A stretch of 18,900 bases of DNA from Streptomyces sp. TG1A-8 (lineage in GTDB: Bacteria; Actinomycetota; Actinomycetes; Streptomycetales; Streptomycetaceae), in NCBI RefSeq assembly GCF_030499535.1, contig NZ_JASTLB010000003.1, forward strand, positions 1-18,900. The letters are read 5' to 3'. Below the pieces are notes generated by a model, which saw nothing but the letters and a program-made list of their open reading frames with translations, was not told the DNA's origin and ran no database searches. The translations under genes were made by a program, and so were the position numbers. Shown here in pieces: positions 6,293 through 11,553 of the stretch; the stretch's first letter is position 1, and the number at the start of each line of letters is the position of its first letter.

Positions 6293-6327
6293 GCACGGCC
6301 CCCGCCTGCATTCGGCGGGGGCCGTGC
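6293..6327 (+). terminator. Terminator hairpin, second copy
   Basis: GCACGGCCCCCGCC (6293-6306) pairs perfectly with GGCGGGGGCCGTGC (6314-6327). Same element as at 5699, after the 80-residue gene. Confidence 0.65.
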
Positions 6328-6424
6328 GCGGTCCAGGGGAGCCGGACCACCGCGCGTCGGCCGCCTGGCCGGCACCGCCATCAGCTGACCTCGACACCCT
6401 TCCCCTCACAAGGAGAAAAGCCCC

Positions 6425-6496
6425 ATGCGTTTCATCTACCTGCTCGGCATGGCCAGTCCGCTCATCTTCATCCTCGCCTTCCTGCTGGCCCACTGA
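6425..6496 (+). CDS. 23-residue single-span membrane peptide
   Basis: ATG at 6425 is preceded by AAGGAG at nine bases. The peptide MRFIYLLGMASPLIFILAF plus LLAH is nearly all hydrophobic with one Arg at the N-terminus, so a single membrane span is predicted. It sits just upstream of the SpdB2-like gene. Streptomyces plasmids commonly carry very small hydrophobic spread (Spd) proteins next to SpdB, and it may be one. At this length chance is not excluded, but the ribosome site and composition support it. Confidence 0.5.
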   Translation: MRFIYLLGMASPLIFILAFLLAH

Positions 6497-6545
6497 CCCC
6501 GCCGTCCCTGTACGAGAGGAGAAATAGCGTGAAGAGCAAGCGGAA

Positions 6546-7649
6546 TTGGCACCGGAAGTTTTCCCCCGCCTGGTCGTGCTCGGCATTTTGGGGGCCGTCA
6601 CTTTGGGTGTGGCCCTGCTGTCGGTGGCCGTCAGCTACAGCATCCTGGAGCCGCCGTTCGGGCGGTGGGCGGTGCCGACCGTGGGCGCCCTGGACGCCCT
6701 GTGGTGCGTCATGCAGGCGACCGAGATCCTGTCGGGCAACAACCGGGTGCGCGCGGCGCGCGTGCGGTGGGCCGGCCTGGCGCTGACGGCCGTCAACGCC
6801 GCGATTCCCACGGTCGACCTGGCCCTGAAGCTGAGGGATTCCGGGGCCGGGTTCGAGCTGGCCGTGGTCATCGCGCCCATCGCCATCGTCGCGACCAAGG
6901 GCGCCTGGTGGATCGCCCTTCCCTCGCTTGGCCGGCGCGTGTCCGACAGGACGCGGCAGACCATCGCCGTCAAGCGCCAGCAGGTCGCGGACCGGCTGGA
7001 GGAGATGGAGGCCGACGCCGCCGACCGCATCGAGCTGCTGGAGCTGGCCCGGGAGCTGAACGAGCGGGTGGCCCAGGCCGAGACGGCCTACCGCCTGTCG
7101 GTGCTGGAGACCCAGCAGAGCATGACCGAGGACCTGCACGCGCAGGCCGAGACCACCGCCGACACGGTCGCCAAGATGCCGCTGCCCGCGTCGGTCGCGG
7201 CGATCCCGCTGCCCAACCTGGGCACGTGGACGCCGGCCGCCCCGGCCCTGCCCGGCACGGCCGACACCGCCCGGCACACCAACGGCACGCAGGTCAGCGC
7301 CCTGACGGCGCCGACCGGCACACTGTCCGGCACGCCTGGCGTGACGCCGTCCGGCACACCGGCACACGATGAGCGGCTTGCGGACCTCGCGGCGGTCGCG
7401 GGTGTGCCGGTGCCCGTGCCGGGTGAGCCGCTGACGGATGCTCAGATCGGTGTCGTGCTGCGGCGCATGCGCTATGACGAGGACCCGCCCCTGTCCTACC
7501 GCCAGGCGCGCGACGCCTTCCGCCGCGCCCGCTACATGGGCAGTGAGGAGCGCATCCGCCACGCCTGGGCCGCACTGCTGGCCAACGAGGGACACGGCGA
7601 GACCGAAGGCGCCGAGGGTGAGGAGGAGTCCGAGGAAGCGGACGCCTGA
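6546..7649 (+). CDS. spdB2: SpdB2-like plasmid spread membrane protein; start uncertain or frameshifted
   Basis: About 367 residues. Four membrane segments lie in the first 125 residues (VVLGILGAVTLGVALL; VPTVGALDALWCVMQ; WAGLALTAVNAAIPTVDL; ELAVVIAPIAIVATKGAWW), followed by a coiled coil (about 140-195, QQVADRLEEMEADAADRIELLELA) and a Thr/Pro-rich stretch, then a C-terminal helical domain (LTDAQIGVVLRRMRYDEDPP). I recognise this layout as the SpdB2 family, which helps spread of Streptomyces plasmids through mycelium with TraB. The frame contains only a TTG start (6546), with no usual start between it and a stop at 6525-6527. A GTG at 6529 with a strong AGGAG site opens the wrong frame and would need a -1 shift. 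Confidence 0.65.
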   Translation: MAPEVFPRLVVLGILGAVTLGVALLSVAVSYSILEPPFGRWAVPTVGALDALWCVMQATEILSGNNRVRAARVRWAGLALTAVNAAIPTVDLALKLRDSGAGFELAVVIAPIAIVATKGAWWIALPSLGRRVSDRTRQTIAVKRQQVADRLEEMEADAADRIELLELARELNERVAQAETAYRLSVLETQQSMTEDLHAQAETTADTVAKMPLPASVAAIPLPNLGTWTPAAPALPGTADTARHTNGTQVSALTAPTGTLSGTPGVTPSGTPAHDERLADLAAVAGVPVPVPGEPLTDAQIGVVLRRMRYDEDPPLSYRQARDAFRRARYMGSEERIRHAWAALLANEGHGETEGAEGEEESEEADA

Positions 7650-7674
7650 CCCGTTTCGTCCGGCACCACCAGTG

Positions 7675-7706
7675 AGGGCCAACCCGCGCATCTGCGGGTT
7701 GGCCCT
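7675..7706 (+). terminator. Terminator after the SpdB2-like gene
   Basis: AGGGCCAACCCGC (7675-7687), loop GCATCT, GCGGGTTGGCCCT (7694-7706), then TGCTGC. Perfect 13-bp stem, 26 bases after the stop. Confidence 0.75.
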
Positions 7707-7746
7707 TGCTGCGACTGCCGGAAAACCCGCAGTCCACAGCGGTGCA

Positions 7747-7808
7747 GACCCGGTGAGTGACCCGGCGAGCGGACTCCGCGTTCGCAGACCCGTGGGAGCA
7801 GACCCGGC
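7747..7808. repeat. Four GACCCG-type 8-mers, possible clt-like site
   Basis: GACCCGGT (7747), GACCCGGC (7759), GACCCGTG (7787) and GACCCGGC (7801) lie in noncoding DNA. Three are preceded by CA or GCA. TraB of plasmid pSVH1 is known to recognise repeats of GACCCGGA at the transfer locus clt. The match here is seven of eight for three copies, so this is a candidate recognition site for the translocase encoded at 11554, by inference. Confidence 0.35.
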
Positions 7809-7866
7809 GCCGCACGGCGAGGAAAAGCTTTCGGATTCGAAGACGACGAGCGAAGGAAGGAGCACG

Positions 7867-8382
7867 ATGGCACCCACGACCGTAGGGCTGGCCCCCGACC
7901 GGGGGCCTGACGCACGTACGACGAGGCCGCCGACCCCCCGCCTGGCACCGCCGGCGGTCATTCCGCCGGCCTTGGCGATCTGGGCGCCCGACCCCCCGAC
8001 CTGGGGCCAGCGACTGATCCCCAAGGGGGTCCGGTCCGCGATGGCTGACCTGGGGCTTTGGCAGGAGCCGCGCCCCTTGAAGCCCTCGTTCCACCTGGTC
8101 CAGGTGATCGAAGTCCTCACCCGCTACGGCTGGTGTCAGTCCTTCGATTTCTCTCCTACCGGACGTATGTGCATCAGGGGTGCCCAGACCTTTCTGGAAT
8201 CCACCGGGCATGTGACCACGATCGACCGGGGGAAGGCCGTGAATTACCTCCAGTCCCAGCTCGTCCGGCAGGGCGTGAGCATGCGGTTCTGGGAATGGAA
8301 CGACCTTTCCAGCAACACTTTCCGGGGTGTGGAGGCCATGATCTCTGCGGCCTCTGACCTGGCGCGTAAGAACGGAGACTGA
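7867..8382 (+). CDS. DUF6197-like protein
   Basis: A 171-residue protein with GGAAGGAG about 5 bases before the ATG. Residues 1-55 are Pro-rich and probably disordered. Residues about 70-170 resemble the actinobacterial DUF6197 pattern: helix with VIEVLTRYGWCQ, then a turn with GRMCIRGAQTFLES, a further helix NYLQSQLVRQG, then FWEWNDLSSNTFRGVEAMISAA. The family has no known activity that I can name. It is the first gene of a group of four leading to the translocase gene, and its stop is one base from the next ATG, so it is likely in one operon with it. Confidence 0.65.
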   Translation: MAPTTVGLAPDRGPDARTTRPPTPRLAPPAVIPPALAIWAPDPPTWGQRLIPKGVRSAMADLGLWQEPRPLKPSFHLVQVIEVLTRYGWCQSFDFSPTGRMCIRGAQTFLESTGHVTTIDRGKAVNYLQSQLVRQGVSMRFWEWNDLSSNTFRGVEAMISAASDLARKNGD

Positions 8383-8383
8383 A

Positions 8384-9019
8384 ATGACACCGGACGAAGA
8401 GAGGGTATTCGAGGGAATTCAGGCCGGAATGGCGGCCGGAATGACCTTCGGGAACAGTTCTCCGGACGTTTCCCCGTACGCCGATGAAGGGCCGTACGGG
8501 ACCCCGGTCGTGAAGCAGAAGAAGGCCGGTCTGACCCGCCGGGGAAAGGTCGCCATCGCGGTGGCTGGGGTGGCGATCATCGGCGGCGGAACCATCTGGT
8601 TCCAGGTTCATTCGGCGGCCGTCGCGAAGGACGAGAAGGAGGCCGCGGCCCTCCAGATCCAGATGAAGAAGCTGGAGCTGGAGGAAATGAGGATCCGGAA
8701 CGAGCAGATGAGCGCCGAGAAGAAGGCCGCTGCCGCCTCCGCCGAAAAGATCCAGGCGGCCGTCGACAAGTGCGTGAAGGACTCCTCCGGCCTGATCGGC
8801 AAGGGGTACGGATCGCCCTCCAGGAGCGACGTCGTCGCGGACTGCAAGCAGCAGTACGAGTCCCTCGACGGGTCCGGCATGCAGGCCGCGGGCAACGCCC
8901 AGAACGCCAGTAACGGCGGGGGCGGTGGGATCAACTCATCCGCCCTGCTGGGTCTGGTCGCCGGTGGCGGCCTGGCCGTCGCGGTGTTCGCGCGCAAGGG
9001 CAGGAAGGCCGACGCGTAG
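8384..9019 (+). CDS. Bitopic membrane protein with coiled coil
   Basis: A 211-residue protein. Residues 55-73 (KVAIAVAGVAIIGGGTIWF) form a membrane span, followed by a long charged coiled coil (81-128, KDEKEAAALQIQMKKLELEE and on). Cys130 and Cys154 could form a disulfide. A Gly-rich linker leads to a second hydrophobic segment (187-203) and the basic tail RKGRKADA. With two spans and basic flanks on the cytoplasmic side, the coiled coil would lie outside the membrane. It follows the DUF6197-like gene by one base, with GGAG as ribosome site. I do not recognise the family; a structural component of a cell-envelope complex is a hypothesis. Confidence 0.7.
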   Translation: MTPDEERVFEGIQAGMAAGMTFGNSSPDVSPYADEGPYGTPVVKQKKAGLTRRGKVAIAVAGVAIIGGGTIWFQVHSAAVAKDEKEAAALQIQMKKLELEEMRIRNEQMSAEKKAAAASAEKIQAAVDKCVKDSSGLIGKGYGSPSRSDVVADCKQQYESLDGSGMQAAGNAQNASNGGGGGINSSALLGLVAGGGLAVAVFARKGRKADA

Positions 9020-9038
9020 TTACGCATGGTGATTAATT

Positions 9039-9122
9039 ACTTCCTCCCTCCTGGCGGAGAGCGCTGCAATCGGACTCCCATGGTCCGGCTGATCGGCTGC
9101 TCTCCGCTGGGAGGTAAGGAGT
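9039..9122. promoter_or_regulatory. Long imperfect inverted repeat between genes
   Basis: The arms 9039-9062 and 9099-9122 match at 17 or more of 24 positions, with a perfect core GCGGAGAGC / GCTCTCCGC. An inner stem CGGAC / GTCCG (9071-9075, 9083-9087) sits in the loop. It fills most of the 139-base gap before the Gly-rich gene. It could be an attenuating hairpin or a protein site; there is no T tract. Confidence 0.5.
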
Positions 9123-9158
9123 AAGGAACCATCGGCGACCACGGAGAGTGAGGAAAAC

Positions 9159-11051
9159 ATGGCGACCGATACGGCGCCCCCGGTCCCCGCGGGACCCCCC
9201 GATCCGCCCGCTGCGCCGGCCGCCCCCGCCGCGCCGGCGCCCGCCGCGGACACCGGCATCATGGCCGCCCTGATGGCCGCGGTGGAGCCCGCCCGACCGG
9301 TCACCGCGACCGGCGCCGGGGCCCGGCCGGACGGGGATGATCCGGCCGCGAAGGCGGACCCCGACGGCGTGGTGGACCGCTCCTCCCCGGGCGTCACCAG
9401 CGAGTCGTTCAAGGCCCCGGAGGACCTGGCCGGGGCCGGATCCGACGCGGCCGGTGCCCGGCATAAGGAGGGCGTGTTCAAAACGTTGATCCGGGCGGGC
9501 GCGACCCGCTGGGCAAAGGGCGGCGGGACCGCGAACAAGCGGCTGGATCTGGAGAAAGCCAGGGCCAGTGCGCACCAGGTGAAAGAGACCCGGACCACCA
9601 CGGTCATGAAGTCGCCTGGACTTCCTACCCGAAACAGCTCCGGAGGGGCCGGTGGAGGGGGTCGCAATTCCAGCGGAAACAGCGGCGGGAATTCAGACCG
9701 CAATTCCACCGGGAACGGCTCCACGGGCACCGGACGCGGCGGAAGCGGCGGCGCCACCGGAAGCGGCGGCGCCACCGGAAGCGGCGGCGCCACCGGAAGC
9801 GGCGGCGCCACCGGAGGCGGCGGTCGCGGCTCGTCCGGCTCGAATGGGAGCGGCGGATCCGGCGGCGGGCGCGGCACCAGCACAAACGGTGGCGGAGGTT
9901 CGCCCAAGGACACCAGCCCCAAAGGCGCGAAGGACTCCGGGGGCAAGGAGAAGGACGGCTCCTCGGGAAACGCGGGAGCTGGCGGAAAGGCTGGCAAGGA
10001 CGGAAAGGCCGGTGCCTCCGGAAGCGGCGGCGGATCAACGTCGGGCGGTAATTCCGGCAGCTCGAAGGACAAGGCCGACAAGGGCAAGGGCGAGAAGGTC
10101 GACCTGAAGAAGGGCGGCGGCAGCGGCCAAGGTGCGGGCGGCTCCTCCGGCAGCAGCGGCGGCTCCGGCAAGAACGGCTCCTCCGGGAGCGGCGGCTCCG
10201 GCAAGACCGGCTCCTCCGGGAGCGGCGGCTCCGGCAAGACCGGTGCGGTCGGCCACCGCTCGAACGGGACCGACAACCGGACCCCGCTCCAGCGTTCGCG
10301 AGAGGTCGGGCATGGCGACGGCTCCGCGGTCCGGGATGTGGTCGACCACGTGAAGGCGTACGCGAAGGGCGCGAAGGACGGCTACCGCGACAAGAAGGAG
10401 GAGAACGGCAAGGAGCACGCGCGGCTGGACAAGGCGCACGCCGACCACAAGGCGAAACAGCAGGACCCGAAGCAGAACGACCCGAAGCAGCAGGGGACGA
10501 CGGTGACCGGGCCCAGTGGCCAGACGATCGTCATCGCCTCGCCGGACGAAGGAGACGACGGAGTGAGCACGGACGTGAAGCCCCTCCTGGTCAAGGAGAT
10601 CGACGCGAACACGCTGACCCTGGGCACGGAGGGCGCCCGTGGGTCGATCAGCCGCAAGGAGCTGCGCAACTTCAAGCAGTACGAACGCAAGCTGGAGGCC
10701 AAGGAGAACCACCTGATCAAGGTGGCCGACGCGTGCAAGTCGCTTGAGGCCGCGGCGGAGGACGAGGCCAAGGACTGCCAGGAACTGGCCGAGCAGGCGA
10801 AGGCCGTCGAAGGCGGCGAGAAGCTGGCCGCGAAGCTGACCAAGCTGGCCGACGCGGCGAAGGCCCAGGCGGCGGAGGCCGCCGAACTCCACAAGCGCGC
10901 GAAGCGTGCGGCGGAGATGTGCAAGGTCGTCCTGACCAACATCGGGACCCGCTACGCGCCGCTGTACAAGGCCGTGGTCGACAGCGACGAGACGAAGCCG
11001 GCCGAACTCCGCTTCTACAACGACAAGGGCTCCTACGCGCCCGCCGCGTAG
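9159..11051 (+). CDS. Large Gly/Ser-rich protein with helical C-terminal domain
   Basis: A 630-residue protein starting at ATG 9159; GGAGAGTGAGGAAA lies upstream. Residues 1-35 are Pro/Ala-rich. Residues about 105-150 are a basic helix. Residues about 151-361 are low complexity with Gly, Ser, Asn and Lys, including four exact GSGGAT units and three GSSGSGGSGKT-type units. Residues 370-440 are highly charged, and residues about 498-612 form a long helical domain beginning RKELRNFKQYERKLEAKENH. There is no signal peptide or membrane span. The C-terminal domain resembles the 126-residue protein encoded next. I do not recognise the family. Position between SpdB2 and the translocase suggests a transfer-related structural or scaffold role. 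Confidence 0.7.
   Translation: MATDTAPPVPAGPPDPPAAPAAPAAPAPAADTGIMAALMAAVEPARPVTATGAGARPDGDDPAAKADPDGVVDRSSPGVTSESFKAPEDLAGAGSDAAGARHKEGVFKTLIRAGATRWAKGGGTANKRLDLEKARASAHQVKETRTTTVMKSPGLPTRNSSGGAGGGGRNSSGNSGGNSDRNSTGNGSTGTGRGGSGGATGSGGATGSGGATGSGGATGGGGRGSSGSNGSGGSGGGRGTSTNGGGGSPKDTSPKGAKDSGGKEKDGSSGNAGAGGKAGKDGKAGASGSGGGSTSGGNSGSSKDKADKGKGEKVDLKKGGGSGQGAGGSSGSSGGSGKNGSSGSGGSGKTGSSGSGGSGKTGAVGHRSNGTDNRTPLQRSREVGHGDGSAVRDVVDHVKAYAKGAKDGYRDKKEENGKEHARLDKAHADHKAKQQDPKQNDPKQQGTTVTGPSGQTIVIASPDEGDDGVSTDVKPLLVKEIDANTLTLGTEGARGSISRKELRNFKQYERKLEAKENHLIKVADACKSLEAAAEDEAKDCQELAEQAKAVEGGEKLAAKLTKLADAAKAQAAEAAELHKRAKRAAEMCKVVLTNIGTRYAPLYKAVVDSDETKPAELRFYNDKGSYAPAA
9741..9812 (+). repeat. Four exact 18-bp tandem repeats in the Gly-rich gene
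   Basis: Unit GGAAGCGGCGGCGCCACC, encoding GSGGAT, repeated four times without a mismatch. Length variation between relatives by slippage would be expected. Confidence 0.9.
10140..10241 (+). repeat. Three 33-36-bp tandem repeats in the Gly-rich gene
   Basis: One 36-bp unit (10140-10175) and two identical 33-bp units (10176-10208, 10209-10241), encoding GSSGSSGGSGKN and twice GSSGSGGSGKT. Confidence 0.85.
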
Positions 11052-11072
11052 CAGCAGGAGGGACAGAAAATC

Positions 11073-11453
11073 ATGGCGGAGCTGACGTACAAGGTCCTCG
11101 TCCGAAAGACCGAGGCCAAGGAGAAAGCCCTGGCCCGTAACGCGGAGGGCGTCAAGAAGGCCGCGGAGAACATCAAGGAACTGGCCGACGACACCGCCTC
11201 CGACGCGGACGCGCTGGGCGCCAAGAGCGTGGACCGCGACTCCCTGGCGGAGTGCCAGGAGCTGGCGAAAATCATCCGCGGGGTGTCGGACGGCGCGCTC
11301 ACCTACGCGTCGAAGACGGCCGACACCGCGAGGGCCGCGAAGGCGGCGGGCGACCAGGCCCGCACCACCCACGCCGGGTTCCAGGAAGCGTTCGACCGCT
11401 CCGACGTGACGGACCTGGAGAAGGTCTCGCGCGACTGGTTCGAGCAGGAATAG
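11073..11453 (+). CDS. Small all-helical protein related to the Gly-rich protein's C-terminus
   Basis: A 126-residue protein with GGAGGG nine bases before the ATG, 21 bases after the Gly-rich gene. It is charged and helical over its length, opening with RKTEAKEKALARNAEGVKKA, which parallels RKLEAKENHLIKVADACKSL in the preceding protein; both then follow with similarly spaced Ala-rich helices and a D-x-LAE/ELA pattern. This suggests two members of one helical domain family. Size and fold recall small helical secretion substrates, but no W-x-G motif is present, so I do not call it WXG100. A strong terminator follows, closing the 7867-11453 operon. Confidence 0.65.
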   Translation: MAELTYKVLVRKTEAKEKALARNAEGVKKAAENIKELADDTASDADALGAKSVDRDSLAECQELAKIIRGVSDGALTYASKTADTARAAKAAGDQARTTHAGFQEAFDRSDVTDLEKVSRDWFEQE

Positions 11454-11467
11454 CACCACCCACCACC

Positions 11468-11513
11468 GGCGCGGCCGGCCTCGGGGATTCCATCCCCGCG
11501 GGCCGGCCGCGCC
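11468..11513 (+). terminator. Strong hairpin terminator before the translocase gene
   Basis: GGCGCGGCCGGCC (11468-11480) pairs with GGCCGGCCGCGCC (11501-11513), with an inner CGGGGAT / ATCCCCG stem, then CTTTG. It separates the helical-protein operon from the translocase gene. Confidence 0.75.
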
Positions 11514-11553
11514 CTTTGCGGATCACCCAGGATCCAGACAGGAGTAGCCCTCG

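Larger units (their letters stand above)
5672..6344 (+). repeat. Direct repeat of 79 bp carrying a terminator (5672-5750 and 6266-6344)
   Basis: The copies are 594 bp apart with two base differences. Each begins at the stop codon of a small gene (53 and 80 residues) and contains a terminator hairpin, so the repeat is a reusable gene-end segment. Confidence 0.9.

Noticed and set aside
6468..8120. A 550-codon open frame on the minus strand
   Set aside because: It runs antisense to the SpdB2-like gene and across a terminator and the GACCCG repeats; composition is shadow-like.
9741..9812. CRISPR-like or satellite array
   Set aside because: Units are contiguous without spacers, a multiple of three, and encode GSGGAT; they are protein-coding tandem repeats.
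9020..10276. A 418-codon Pro-rich open frame on the minus strand
   Set aside because: It is the complement of the Gly/Ser-rich coding repeats; Pro/Glu richness is the mirror of GGC and TCC codons.
10467..10495. GACCCGAAG repeats as possible TraB recognition sites
   Set aside because: They encode a QDPKQNDPKQ stretch in frame and deviate at the key last bases; coding repetition explains them.
11073..11453. WXG100/ESX-type secretion substrate
   Set aside because: Size and helical content fit, but there is no W-x-G turn and no YxxxD/E tail signal, and the neighbouring motor is a single-domain TraB-like ATPase, not an EccC.
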